A stretch of 64,000 nucleotides of DNA from Rhabditophanes sp. KR3021 (lineage: Eukaryota > Nematoda > Chromadorea > Rhabditida > Alloionematidae). Below, piece after piece: positions 46,607 to 57,066 of this stretch. Below the pieces are notes generated by a model. That model saw only the letters and a program-made list of their open reading frames with translations. It was not told the DNA's origin and did not search any database. A program made the position numbers and the translations under genes. Within the stretch, counting starts at the first letter, position 1. Every line of letters begins with the position of its first letter. The DNA lies in contig CAUJLY010000002.1 in NCBI GenBank assembly GCA_963281155.1, positions 2,294,001-2,358,000 of the forward strand. Reading direction: 5' to 3'.

Positions 46607-47608
46607 ATGTTTCTTCGACAATTGTTACGCGGAAAGAATATTCAAACAATATTTACCAGAACACGCAAAGATGATAGTGGCGGTGGAGTGATTGGTGGTT
46701 ACAATATGATTCCAATGGGCAAAAGTGATGTTGGTAATACTTCTAGACTTTCCTATTTGTCTAAAGATATGCTGGAAGCCAACAAGCAATGTGTTCATGG
46801 ATTAAGTTGCCTTGGTTTTAGAATGATAGACGGATCCTTCTTGTACGGACCTATTGCTGTGTTTCCCAAAACTGTCTTGTCATGGAGAGTTCTCACTGTG
46901 GATGACATTACACCCGAATCTTTAAGTCTCTTCTTGATGCTGCAACCAAAGCTAGATATCTTGGTGTTAGGTGTCGGAGATAAAAAGAATATTGACGCTG
47001 TTAGAAAAAGAATTATTCCCGTTATGCAAAAATATAGAATTGGTCTTGAATTGATGCCTACCGTAAGTAGTTAATTTAACTATCTAATTGTTGTTATTTT
47101 TACTTAAATTAATATTACTTTTGCTTATTCTATTTTAGCTTTACTTATTTTATTTTAACTTTACTTGTTTTATTTTATTTTAACTTTACTTGTTTTATTT
47201 TATTTTAACTTTATTTATTTTATTTTATTTCAACTTTAGTCATTTTAGGAAGAAGCAATTGCAACATTCAACTTTTTGAACTCTGAGGATCGGTACGTGG
47301 CTGCAGCTCTTTACCCTCCCGATGATTTGGTAGTGACAGATCTTGAATACGGCCAAGCCATGAATCTGATTCGTAACTTTGACGAATTGGAAGAGAATCC
47401 ACTTGGCAGTTTTGCATCAGGGTTGGATCGAACACGCGATATAGTACGAGACATCTGGGCTGGGAAAGACATGGACTGGTTTTACAAAAAACGAGCTGCC
47501 GTGGAAACTAAATTGCTGGAAGTGGATGAAAGGCGAGAACAAATTAAAAAACCTGAAGACAGAAGAGTTAAGCAAGTGCTAATCTCTGATAAAAAGAAAA
47601 CTGATTAG
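46607..47608 (+). CDS. NDUFAF3: NADH dehydrogenase (complex I) assembly factor NDUFAF3
   Basis: A mitochondrial protein of the DUF498/Mth938 family that acts with NDUFAF4 in building the membrane-peripheral arm of complex I. Exons join(46607..47062,47249..47608) give 271 aa. The N-terminus MFLRQLLRGKNIQTIFTRTR is a basic targeting peptide. The family core includes GFRMIDGSFLYGPIAVFPKT, LSLFLMLQPKLDILVLGVGD and, after the intron, EEAIATFNFLNSEDRYVAAA. The C-terminus is longer than in human NDUFAF3 (184 aa), adding a charged helix ending SDKKKTD. The 186-nt intron carries a tandem repeat. Confidence 0.92.
47130..47245. repeat. Tandem AT-rich repeat in the NDUFAF3 intron
   Basis: About four imperfect copies of a 25-30-bp unit (AACTTTACTTGTTTTATTTT plus further T/A) fill most of the intron up to its acceptor. 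This explains why the intron is longer than its 40-50-nt neighbours. Simple-sequence expansion is likely. Confidence 0.8.
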
Positions 47609-47954
47609 GTGTAAATAATAGTGTTATAATTTAATAAATTTTGCTTCATCCCTACTCTAATTCATTCCTTACATCTATTACACTAACTTCGTCAACCATT
47701 GTCAGGATGCAATTAATTAATTACATAAATTGGTTTACAGATGACTGGCACAATCAGAAGCGATTATTATAATTTATTACCAACAATTTAGCTTGTATTG
47801 CAGATATTTAAAGTAGACATCTATATGAATCTGTATGAAAGGGGATTGTTTTGGATAAGGATGGGTTGTGTCATCAAGAACCTTATCTATCCTTTTCTCG
47901 TTTAATATAGATTCCTGGGCGCTTCTGTACATGTGTTGCAGTGTCTTCCAAGAT
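47609..47954. other. Intergenic, NDUFAF3 to lectin gene
   Basis: About 345 bp. The open frame continuing upstream of the lectin start (to 47868) is not used because the ATG at 47955 gives a proper signal peptide. No other feature. Confidence 0.5.
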
Positions 47955-50446
47955 ATGAACACTTTATTGTTATTAATTTATTTTGGCGTTTATTTACTGA
48001 CTAGGATTTTAGTTATTGATTCCTTCAAAAATATTGCCCTGTCCGATGATCCGAATGTTGGCCACTTATCTACTTTATTGGCCAGCAACCCACATGCCAA
48101 GTCTTTTGTCGAGACGCCACCGTTAGGAACGAGTGTAGTCGGAACAGAACCTAAACCTAGTGATTTTGACTACGAAGAGGGCGAGAAAAAGGAAAGACCT
48201 AGACTACCGAAACCTAAAGCCAATAGAGAGCAACATTTGAGTCCCTTGAGAATGACTGTTGGCAACGAAGAAAACGACAGAATAAAGAATGCGCAGACGG
48301 ATGATACTTTGATTAATATGAATACTGGCCCATCTGATAACGGTGAAATTAATGACCAAGATGATAACCACAGCATTTTGTTACAACAGAATAGGAGGCC
48401 TAATTTAAATAAACCTAATAGTGGAAGGGATCAGGGCAGAAATAGAGGGCCCGCCACCACAACCTTTACTCCATTAAGCCAAAGAAATACCAAAAAACCT
48501 TTTATTCAAATGAAACAACAAAGACCACCAGTAAAGACATTTGCCGCCAACAGCACTAAACAAACACCGGAGGGTCAGAAAGAAGAAGATAATTGCGGTG
48601 TTGAAGGGTACGTAAAGGCAGTAAATGGAATTTGCTACAAAATCCACAAACAACACCTAAACAGAGATGAAGCTTCGGAAGCTTGCAAAGAAGAAAGTGC
48701 AAGCTTAGCTTCCATTCATTCTGGCACCGAAAATTGGATTATCCTAGCAATGATTAGAAAAGCCAACCTAAATAGCTTTGTGTGGATAGGAGTAACGTGT
48801 GCAAATAATGCTGAGTGTACGTGGGATGACGGAACTCCTTTTTCATATAAAAGATACGTTGGGTTTGTTTCGGGAACATCACTAGATTGCTTTGTTTTGT
48901 CTGCTAGAGATGGTTATCATGGAAATGGAAATTGGTATGCCCATGTTTGGTTAGTTTATTAATTAGAAGAAATATAAATATTTGTTTAGCGAGGGAAGAA
49001 GGCCTTTTATTTGCAAGTTTACAAGTAATTTTGACCCGCCGATAATCGAGACATGTACTAATGAAAATTATACGCGTGCCCTCAATGGAAAATGTTACAG
49101 GTTTGTCTGGGATTCGGGTAAGATTGATTAAATAAATATTAGAAGACAAAAATATGCGCGAGTTTTATAAGGTTAGATTAAAAATAGATAAAGACAAATT
49201 GCATTATGAAGAAGGTATCGGTAAAAAGTAAAAATTAGATTAACGCCTTTTATTACGTTTCTCTTCATATTCTTTCCTCACTTGTTCCAAACTATTAGGA
49301 TTAATATTCTTGCTGTCCGAGCACTGTTTTTTCGGCCCGCATTACAGCGACTTCATGGTCTGGGGTCCAGATACCGAGGAAATTAATTTGGCTTCTCCAT
49401 TTAAATTTTTATCTTTTTTGCTACATTTGTTGTGGTTAACAATCCCTTTTTGATAATTTTCTACATCTTTTTGTTGAGAAAAGTCAAATTTGTTTCTCCT
49501 GAACTTAAAAGTGCTTGGCCGAAGCTTCTTTTTTGCTTCGATTTCTACAAAATACAAATATATATGCATGAATTTTGAAGTGTAAAATCTTATAATTAAA
49601 ATCTTAAAAAATGAAATCTTAATCAGCCTACCCCTCTATAGATTTTTTGATCGTGCGTTGAATAGATTTGGTGCTGAGTATGAATGTCAGCAAGATGGAG
49701 CTTTTTTAGCAACAACTAAACAACTAATTGATATTGGCATAATTGAGGATTTGGCGATGCAAAGCGACCGCTATCCGGACCCAACAATAAGCAGTCCTGT
49801 GGTATGGGTAGGTCTCCAGTGTGACGACAAGGAGAACTGCTTTTGGCATGACAGTCAACCAGTGAACGATACTGATCTGGCAGTGTGTAAATTAATTGCG
49901 TCAATTCATTAATTATCCTGTTTAATTTTAGATGCACCCAATTTTGAATCCAAATCTTATTGTATAGCCATCAACAAATACACCGGCTTCGGAATTCCTT
50001 TTGCATGTAGCACAAACTACTGGCCATTTGTATGTCAACACAGACAAGAAGAACTTCACGACACCTTAATTTCCTTGACAAATGAACCTGCTCACCCCAA
50101 ACCTTGTCCAGACACAAATTATTATGGGGCAGGTATAATTTCTTCTCCGGCATTTCCACAATATTATGGCTCAACGTATTCTTGTACCTACAACATTCAA
50201 GCTGAAATATGGAAACGAGTAAAGTTGAATTTGTTCGATTTCAAGTTAGATGAATGCTGCGATGCTCTTCTAATCTACGACGTCCGCCCACAAGGTAATC
50301 GACTGATGTTACGGCAAACAGGTTCATTTCAAAAGAATATTACCCTTGCAAGTACGGGCCAATATTTAAGTATCCTTTACTACACAACCAAAGCAAAGAA
50401 AGACAAGAAATTTGTTGCTGAATTTGAAAGTGTGAGTAACTTGTAG
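47955..50446 (+). CDS. Secreted C-type lectin with CUB domain
   Basis: An extracellular protein of 621 aa from join(47955..48949,48990..49100,49642..49886,49932..50446). The signal peptide is MNTLLLLIYFGVYLL. Residues about 40-210 are a Pro/Lys/Asn-rich linker. CTLD-1 (about 212-345) runs from CGVEGYVKAVNGICYKIH through WIGVTCANNAECTWDDG to the terminal Cys in RRPFICKF. CTLD-2 (about 358-500) begins GKCYRFFDRALNRFGAEYEC and includes VWVGLQCDDKENCFWHD. The CUB domain (about 503-620) includes NYYGAGIISSPAFPQYYGST and DECCDALLIYDV. Classic EPN/QPD and WND calcium or sugar motifs are not visible, so carbohydrate binding is uncertain. The donor at 49101 (GTTTGT) was preferred over GTAAGA at 49118 because only it keeps CYRFFD in frame. 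A 541-nt intron holds a small antisense gene. Confidence 0.82.
49240..49569 (-). CDS. Small basic protein nested in the lectin intron
   Basis: An antisense two-exon frame, complement(join(49240..49323,49375..49569)), gives 92 aa and lies wholly in the lectin gene's third intron. The 51-nt intron has GTATCT/AACAG ends and the junction is in phase. The protein is Lys/Arg/Asn-rich (KLRPSTFKFRRNKFDFSQQK, LEQVRKEYEEKRNKRR). A TTTTGTAG acceptor overlaps the start region, so the true 5' exon may lie elsewhere, or the start may be trans-spliced. No family recognised. It could be a real nested gene or a fragment of a ribosome-biogenesis-like basic protein. Confidence 0.45.
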
Positions 50447-50695
50447 AACCAATTACACTTTAATTTATTTTTTTGTACAAATCAGACTTTAAATAAAAAA
50501 GTATTTATTGTACTCGTTTTGTTGCTATTGATCTTATTAATTAGTTGTGTACTTTATCATCCAGTGAAATTATTCACTTTTCATAACTGATAAAACTATC
50601 TAGTAATGATTATGCTGACAACCCGTATCAAAAACTTGTACAATCATGTACATTTAAATTTATTACGTGCAAAGCAAAGTTTAAATAAAAAGGTA
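50447..50695. other. Convergent 3' region with a short duplicated sequence
   Basis: Two similar 20-nt stretches (TTTAAATAAAAAAGTATT near 50490 and TTTAAATAAAAAGGTATT near 50679) lie in the shared 3' flank of the lectin gene and LIN-52. Otherwise nothing seen. Confidence 0.4.
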
Positions 50696-51128
50696 TTACG
50701 CTTTTTTGTCCCAATATTGCTTTCTGCCTGTGGTTTCGTAGAAGGCTGGTGGTTCAGTTTCAGGTTCTCTGAATATTCCCAAAACATGTCCTCTAGCAAA
50801 TTGAAAAGCCTCGTCTTTAGACAATTGAAGAGCTCTGTTTTGAAGATTTCTTACAAACTCCAGTAACTCATTAGTTGTTAGCTGTCCTAATTCGTTGGCA
50901 AGCTTAGCTTCTTCGGTAGTTAACTCCGCAAGTAAACGAATCTCATTGGCTGTAGATTCTTTGTTGGACTAAATAATAATTTAGAAAAAGGAATTACTCA
51001 TTAAGTCTTACTTCTATTTGTTTTATAAAATGTTTAGCTCCACTAACAGGGTCAGAACAAAGATCCATTTCCATCCTTTCATCTGGAATCTCTGAACAAA
51101 TTAAAGAATTTGCATCCATGGAGGTCAT
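50696..51128 (-). CDS. lin-52: LIN-52, DREAM/MuvB complex subunit
   Basis: A 129-aa nuclear protein from complement(join(50696..50968,51012..51128)), intron 43 nt. The C-terminal block ELGQLTTNELLEFVRNLQNR then ALQLSKDEAFQFARGHVLGI matches the LIN52 core helix region (LGSLTTANLMEKVRGLQN in human). That region binds LIN9 and links pocket proteins to MuvB. The N-terminus is acidic. Function in the family: cell-cycle and synMuv gene repression. The start is 192 bp from the oppositely oriented snRNP-G start, so they probably share a promoter. Confidence 0.85.
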
Positions 51129-51319
51129 GATTTGGAAAAGAATATGCTTTCTGCTTAAATTTACAACATCAAGTATTGGTCATTTAAATATCATTTGAAT
51201 GTTGGTATTTCGTTTCGCTAGTTTTGACACGATTTTGGAAGAACGTAAGAAAAAGTTTTGAAAGCTTTTCCTTATATATCTACAACTACTTTCGGAAAAA
51301 CGATACCTTGCTTATCAAT

Positions 51320-51597
51320 ATGTCAAGAATCCATCCACCTGAGTTGAACAAATACATGAACAAGTTTCTTGATGTTAAACTTTCAGGGAATCGGTAAGTT
51401 AATTGTATATTGTCATCAATGTATTCATCCTTTTTAGTCATGTCAGCGGTACTCTTAGAGGGTTCGATCCCTTTCTGAACATTGTTATCGAAAACGCCAC
51501 AGAACACTTAAAGAACGGAGAGACTAAGGAGATTGGTTTGATTGTGTTGAGAGGAAATTCTGTGGTCATTATGGAACCTAGAGAACGGATTGGCTGA
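51320..51597 (+). CDS. snr-7: Small nuclear ribonucleoprotein G (Sm G)
   Basis: A core spliceosomal Sm ring protein of 77 aa from join(51320..51393,51438..51597), intron 44 nt. Sm1 reads PELNKYMNKFLDVKLSGNR followed by HVSGTLRGFDPFLNIVIENA, and Sm2 reads EIGLIVLRGNSVVIMEP. The RGN motif in Sm2 contacts the U-rich Sm site of snRNAs. Length is almost exactly that of the family. Divergent from lin-52. Confidence 0.96.
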
Positions 51598-51842
51598 AGA
51601 CTCTGAATGGAAAGCAGAGAGACAATCTTGCATATCTACGTGACTTGATTTAAAAACTCTAAAATAATTATCATCTTTTTAATAATCTTCTTTTTCAAAT
51701 AAAACTTCTTATTGACCGTGCTAAATTATTTTTACTATCTTAATTCCTTTTATCAGTTCGTGCTACATTAAAACAATATGTGCTTCTTAATAAATAATTT
51801 ATTTGGAAGATCAAAAATAGATGTACAGTGAGACAATAATAT

Positions 51843-53960
51843 TTACACATTAACTTCACCGGAGATCGCCTCAAACTCGATATTTTCAAGGTGAAAATAT
51901 TGTTCATCCACAAATACATCATCATTTTCGTCAAATTCCGAAGTCAGAACACTCGAGCACGATATTCGTCGGTATGCCGTATCTTCCATATCAAAATCAT
52001 AAAGGCCGCTACTCGTTGATGGGAGTGTATTAGTACTGCAGGAGCTTAGTGTACAATCTTCTCCCCCATCAAGGACAATGGATGCTAAGCGACGGAATTC
52101 TTTTGCTGATTCCGAGTAATCTTCAGCTTCACATAAAAGAGTATGCATGATGGTGTGGAGAGATGAGATTTTGCGTTTGTTGTTTTTGAAGATTCGTAGG
52201 CATACTTTGTCTCGGAAGAAGGTAAATAGGACTTCGCGTTCATTGAAATCACCAAACGTATAACCCAGAGGATACAATAATAAGACTATGTTGGGCAGAA
52301 TTTCATCTTTCAAAAACATCCATAGTCTTTTTAGATTTCTTATATTTTCTTTATTTAGTTCTACTGAACTTAAATCAGCTGGATTGCAATGAAAAGCCTA
52401 AATGTATTTATTAGTATGATTTAAGAAATATTCACTAGTAGAAGATGCTCTATTTCAGCATGACCTTTAGACCTCGTACATCTGAATATTTTATCAGCTG
52501 AAAGTTATCTATATTTGTGATCTAATAAAGCTTGATTGATACAAAAGAGAAGTATTGTCCGTGATTTGAGTGACCAGCTATCAAGCGAGTCAGGAAGAAA
52601 AACCTAGAACTAAAACATCTTGGTATAAAAACAAACTGTTTAAGTTTCAAAGCCGTAATTTGTAAGGGACTAAGACTGGAGGATCTCAATGCACTTTTCT
52701 TTCCAGTCAAAGCTCCACATCTTACGGACATGTTGGGTAAAGTGACTAGAGGTGAAGCGTATTCCAATGTATTGAGAATTGACATTGCCTAGGCACGCGA
52801 TGAATAATATTTCTGGCGGTCAGTTAAGGATTTCTATCTGATAACTCTAATAGAAATATCAGGGTTAAAGATTCGGTCTGCAAATACTGTTGGAAAGATT
52901 ACCTTGATTTTACCGAGCATATAAACAATTTCAAGTGTGAACAATCAAAAGGCAATTTGACTGTCGGCAGAGAAGGAATAAAAGAGCTTGGACAGCAAGT
53001 TTGCAATAAATAAAGGGCATCGGTTTTAATTGAAGATTTTGAATTGACTAATGATGGTTATACATTAGTTGGAGACATTCAATCTATGGCCTTTTCGACA
53101 AGCAACTCAGGGAATTCTATTATTTTAAGATAAGTAAAAAAACCGAAGCATGTCTCGAAAAAGATTCAAAGGATGCTGCGAATTCAATCTTAAAGACAAC
53201 AAGAGTGAGGGATAAGGAAAGGCGATGAAAATTGGCCAGTGTAAAGGATGCCTCAAATACATTGGCAAAGCTAGCCAATTTGAAGAAAGAACAACTCAAC
53301 ATAGTAAAGACTTTGAACAAAAGGCTAATCTGAAGAAGTTATTTTATAAGAAGGAGAACTTCATTAATGATGTTATTTGGGACGAGTCTTATGGAAAAAA
53401 TGAAATACCAATCCCAAAGATGCAGCGCAATTCAAAAGAAGATTGTTAATAGTCTGTATAATTAGAATCTAGCACATTCCATTATACCCTTGTTTTAATA
53501 AATTGTCTGGTCTATTATCAATACTCACCCGCAAAATTTTATGGGAATCAACAAATCATCTTTTTCAATCTTATGACACACAAGACAATTTCCTACCTTG
53601 CAAGCATTATTCTCCATCGTAGAAGCACAAGCGCCATTTTTAGCAGTAAAAAACTTGTACATCATTTTTTTGACAGACATTTCAGCTTTACTAAGAGCTG
53701 TAGAAAACTCATGGCTTGTTTCGTCATTATATTCAATTCCCTGCAAAGCTGATACGATAATAAGTTGTGCCTTGTACACATCTAAATTATTCAGATCTGG
53801 AGACCTAGCGTCTGTGAGTGGTGTGCCTGGTTCCTGTGACGACAAAGATAATTTTTGGTTTCTTTCTCGTGGCGTTGAGTAATCTAAAAAATCATTAACC
53901 ACTTCAATTTAATAAATGTGTCTACTTACTCAAGGCAGAAGGTGGTTGTAACCCAAACAT
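51843..53960 (-). CDS. Uncharacterised protein, probably one gene in three exons
   Basis: Exons 53960-53930 and 53883-53529 are clear (46-nt intron) and start MFGLQPPSAL; they contain a Cys-rich run (GACASTMENNACKVGNCLVC, ending IKFCG). A further open segment, 52397-51843, follows an ATTTAG acceptor (AFHCNPADLSSVELNKENI, LLLYPLGYTFGDFNEREVLF) and ends in an acidic Ser-rich tail. The two halves look like one protein interrupted by a 1131-nt intron. The phase does not match at that acceptor: the upstream part leaves two bases and the downstream part needs none. The internal TTTAAG acceptor at about 52369 would fit the phase. Either the splice is there, an exon was missed, or these are two genes. 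No domain recognised. The intron holds pseudogene family A copy 2. Confidence 0.5.
52435..53449 (+). pseudogene. Degenerate antisense gene (family A, copy 2)
   Basis: The leader 52438-52530 (GAAGATGCTC, ACATCTGAATATT, AGCTGAAAGTTATC, AATAAAGCTT) is homologous to 41470-41580. It is followed by [12 protein letters not shown], matching [12 protein letters not shown] of copy 1. Further plus-strand pieces follow: FKAVICKGLRLEDLNALFFP then VKAPHLTDMLGKVTRGEAYS near 52640-52790 (compare LNLIFFPSK of copy 1), LIEDFELTNDGYTLVGDIQ near 53025-53090, and a helical stretch LASVKDASNTLAKLANLKKE near 53230-53300. Several stops interrupt it. No domain assigned. Confidence 0.5.
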
Positions 53961-54462
53961 GATTGTTTTTCTTTGTCGTTTTTATTCAAAATTAAAAAAA
54001 ATAAATACAAAACGTGAATTAATAGTTGGTAACCTTTACCATCTGACTAGTCAGAGTGAATTCTATTCCTTTTATGGTTAAAATTGATAGATATGAACGA
54101 CAACGAAGAAAGCTCACCTTATCTACTCAACCCCTTGATTAGGGGCATAATTAAAGATATTGATATATACAAATTTATGATATTTAAATAAAAGGTTATT
54201 ACATACTTAAAAATTAAAAAAAGATTCCCAGATAAGGTGCAATGTGTATTGTATGTATTCTTTTTGGTTAGTAGGCAAGACTTCCGCGAGAAAGGAGTGT
54301 TAGTAAGGTGATGATAGTCATAAATTTGGGTTTGAACTTTAACCAGAATTTCGTTGCATTTTTTGATAAGCCTTTCTTCATTGTTTGGCCATTGGATTTG
54401 AAATTGTGATTAATTTTTTGCACGTATGATTTGAACCATAGTAGTGACGTTACTTTCAAATA
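53961..54462. other. Intergenic, FAR-like gene 3' flank
   Basis: About 500 bp. A 63-codon minus-strand ORF at 54268-54459 directly follows the FAR-like stop codon; it is Lys-rich with a hydrophobic end and no known domain. I see no splice signal joining it to the FAR-like gene. Confidence 0.4.
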
Positions 54463-55014
54463 TTACTCATTTTGGGACGGATATAGACTTGGGGTGGGTA
54501 ATAGTTGTCGAAATATGTGCACTATATCATCTACACCCTGTTTATCTAATTCCGATAAGGCGATATATTTTAAGTATAGGTCTAAGGCAGCCATCCTTGC
54601 TGTTAATGGTTTTAATTCAATAGCATGTGGAAGAAAAGCGGAGTTTTGTTTAGCTTCGAAGAGTTTGATGAAATCACGTCCTTTAAAACTCAATTTCATT
54701 CTCTTTTCATTTTGCTTTCTTTTTTCTCTAATAATTTTGGAGTACAGAGACTCGGATTGATCACGAACTATTAACATAAATTCAGACCAATCATCGTCTG
54801 TACTTGATAAGGGTTTTTCACCAGCTATTTGACTCACTATAGCCATTTCTTGCGGTGTCAGAGTAGCCAAAAAGACCCCAACATCTTTAGGAAAATAAGA
54901 CAATATAGCATCTAAAACGTCATCCGAAATAGCTGGAGTCAGTGCAAAAGGAAATGAATAAGTAGTAGAAACTGCCAAATAAAGCCCAACTATAATAAAA
55001 TGAACGGAAGTCAT
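54463..55014 (-). CDS. Secreted FAR-like fatty-acid/retinol-binding protein
   Basis: A 183-aa single-exon protein with a clear signal peptide (MTSVHFIIVGLYLAVSTTYS). The mature part is all-helical in appearance. It follows the nematode FAR pattern: PKDVGVFLATLTPQEMAIVS, then DDWSEFMLIVRDQSESLYSK, then charged helices to IVHIFRQLLP. FAR proteins bind fatty acids and retinoids in nematode body fluid and secretions. Length fits the family (about 180-190 aa). Sequence is divergent, so the assignment rests on overall pattern rather than one motif. Confidence 0.6.
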   Translation of the reverse strand: MTSVHFIIVGLYLAVSTTYSFPFALTPAISDDVLDAILSYFPKDVGVFLATLTPQEMAIVSQIAGEKPLSSTDDDWSEFMLIVRDQSESLYSKIIREKRKQNEKRMKLSFKGRDFIKLFEAKQNSAFLPHAIELKPLTARMAALDLYLKYIALSELDKQGVDDIVHIFRQLLPTPSLYPSQNE

Positions 55015-55641
55015 TTATTGTATAGTGACAGGAACAGCCAAAAAATAATCGAATAAGTAGAGGCCTGTTTAAAGTTTAAGATCAAATTTGCAACACTCAT
55101 GAAAGGTGTACATTCAATATCTTACTTTGAGCATAAACCAGACTTCTCCAAAAGTCTTTTTTATCCTTTGTTGAGGCTTATAAACGTTGTACATATAAAC
55201 AACACACACACATACACTACAATTAGGCTACTGAAATCTATATGCGAAAACAAGTCTTAGTCTCAATTGGTTCAATAACTTGTCCAAATATTCATCAATC
55301 TATATCATAGTATTGGTTATATAATATTAGTTATACCTAAATAATAATATTGGTAATGGTACAACAATATTGTCCATTGATATTGAATTGAAATACCTTT
55401 TGTTAGCACAAATAACTTGATTGCACCCTCTTAAAAATAAGGACATTACGACAATTTTTATGGTAGCTTTAATAATCATAGGAAATGTAAGTATTTATAA
55501 GTTTAAATGTTATTATGTTTATTCATTTAGAGTCAAACAATATTGTTTAATGAAATGACAATTGTCTTGGACTTATTAAGTTTTAGACATCTAATTTTAA
55601 TGTTACTAGCCAAAACAAATAAACATATTATGAAACGTTTC
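55015..55641. other. Intergenic, 0.6 kb
   Basis: AT-rich with a short CA run near 55200 (AACACACACACATACAC). No gene seen. Contains the FAR-like promoter side and the 3' flank of the next minus-strand gene. Confidence 0.45.
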
Positions 55642-57066
55642 TTAGTTCTTTTTTATGTAGTGCATGATGAGGCGAAGTTCGTTGGTGCGAGACGATCCGA
55701 GGAGATTTCCAATGTAGGTATGGTCGTTTGGAGAGAGAAGGGACCAGAGAGAGGAATCTTCGACGGGCTTGTCATAAAATTGAGAGGGGATGAAATAGAG
55801 TTTGAGGGGCAAAGAGTGAAGCTTGTCTTTGACAAAGGAATTAACGAATTGGCCAACGGAAAGCTTGCGGTGAGCACAGATTTCGTAGGTGTCACATTGG
55901 GTTTTACCTTGGATGTCGGTTTGGAGGACGTAGACTTGGCAATTGATTTCGTTTCCAGTTTGGTCGACTCGGGAATGGTTGTGGATGGAGACAGTCTTGG
56001 ACAAGATGTCTTCGCTTGAAGTGGTAGTTTTGCCAGACGAAATACCAGATGAAGAAGCGCCAGAAGTTGAGGGTTCCCCGGTATTGGAAGACGCAGAAGT
56101 GTTGGTGTTGGCTGTAGAATTGGAGGATCCGGTTGAGTTGTATACTTCAGTATTAGAAGTATTCTTTGAAGTAGTTGAATTGGATCCGGAGGTAGCTGAT
56201 GAACTGTATCCAGAGGTGTATCCGGAAGTATTGGATGAAGTTGAGGCATTAGAAGCTGACGACCCAGAACTAGAGTTTGAAGTTGATACACTAGTAGGGG
56301 TGTACGGAATTGTTGGTCTAGACAATCTCTTCAAATCACTGTAGTATCCGTTTCCTTCTGAAACATAACAACTTTTCGAGAGAAGTGAGGCCGAATCAGT
56401 GGGTACGGCCTGTTTGACGGGTGGGGCAACAGTTCCGGTTGTGGAGGTATCACAACTTGTGGTAGCAGAACCCCCGTAGAGAGAAGAGTCATCATAACTA
56501 GTACTCGAAGTGTTTCCATTAGTAGGGAGTTGGCCATTCTTCTTCCTATAGCGAGTACCAACTTTCTTCTTGTAGCAAACAGGGGACAAGCCATCAACAC
56601 ACCCGCACTTGCATTGAGACGACTCAGAACAAGTTCTGGGAGAGGATTTTGGTGTTGAGGTGCAGAGAGGTGAAACTCCACCACTAAAACCGGCACCATC
56701 AGAGTTTTGAAAATGTCCAGCATTCTCAATTTTTTCCTGAATATGGTTTGGAATCAAAAATTGAGTCAGAACATGGATAATCCTCTTGGATCCTTTCTTC
56801 TCTATGCGAACGTCACAGGAAACAGTAGTGGCTCCATTCGAAATAGCTTCAATTGTTTTGAAGAGTGCGGAAGCGACAGCTTTCTTGGCGCTTTCAACAG
56901 ATTGTGAGGGATTTTTTTGTTGTCCACGAGTTTCATTTTGACGACCTGTTTTTTGAGAGACGTAGGTCGTGTAGCCGGAAGAAACGTTGTTTGAGATAAG
57001 CGTGAAATCCTTAGGCATGACTGCAAATGGTGTGTCTTCGTAAACTTCGTGTCTTTTTGAAGCCAA
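55642..57066 (-). CDS. Ser/Thr/Asn-rich low-complexity protein, unknown
   Basis: A 474-aa single-exon frame starting MASKRHEVYEDTPFAVMPKD. An N-terminal folded-looking part (about 50-115, SAKKAVASALFKTIEAISNG, KKGSKRIIHVLTQFLIPNHI) is followed by a Cys cluster (CSESSQCKCGCVDGLSPVCY). A long Ser/Thr/Asn/Gly tract follows (about 265-365). A conserved-looking C-terminus has QVYVLQTDIQGKTQCDTYEI, LKLYFIPSQFYDKP and NELRLIMHYIKK. Intact length over 1.4 kb supports a real gene. No family recognised. The low-complexity tract also makes long antisense ORFs, which I disregard. Confidence 0.65.
   Translation of the reverse strand: MASKRHEVYEDTPFAVMPKDFTLISNNVSSGYTTYVSQKTGRQNETRGQQKNPSQSVESAKKAVASALFKTIEAISNGATTVSCDVRIEKKGSKRIIHVLTQFLIPNHIQEKIENAGHFQNSDGAGFSGGVSPLCTSTPKSSPRTCSESSQCKCGCVDGLSPVCYKKKVGTRYRKKNGQLPTNGNTSSTSYDDSSLYGGSATTSCDTSTTGTVAPPVKQAVPTDSASLLSKSCYVSEGNGYYSDLKRLSRPTIPYTPTSVSTSNSSSGSSASNASTSSNTSGYTSGYSSSATSGSNSTTSKNTSNTEVYNSTGSSNSTANTNTSASSNTGEPSTSGASSSGISSGKTTTSSEDILSKTVSIHNHSRVDQTGNEINCQVYVLQTDIQGKTQCDTYEICAHRKLSVGQFVNSFVKDKLHSLPLKLYFIPSQFYDKPVEDSSLWSLLSPNDHTYIGNLLGSSRTNELRLIMHYIKKN

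Noticed and set aside
53225..53449. 74-aa plus-strand ORF with a YIGKASQFEERTTQH stretch that looks like a GIY-YIG/UvrC core
   Set aside because: The overlapping frame gives a more protein-like helical reading (KDASNTLAKLANLKKEQ) that fits the surrounding pieces of pseudogene copy A2, so the nuclease-like frame is probably coincidental.
55653..56344. Long overlapping ORFs on both strands opposite the Ser/Thr/Asn tract
   Set aside because: Low-complexity codons leave other frames free of stops; the minus-strand 474-aa frame is the only one with balanced ends.
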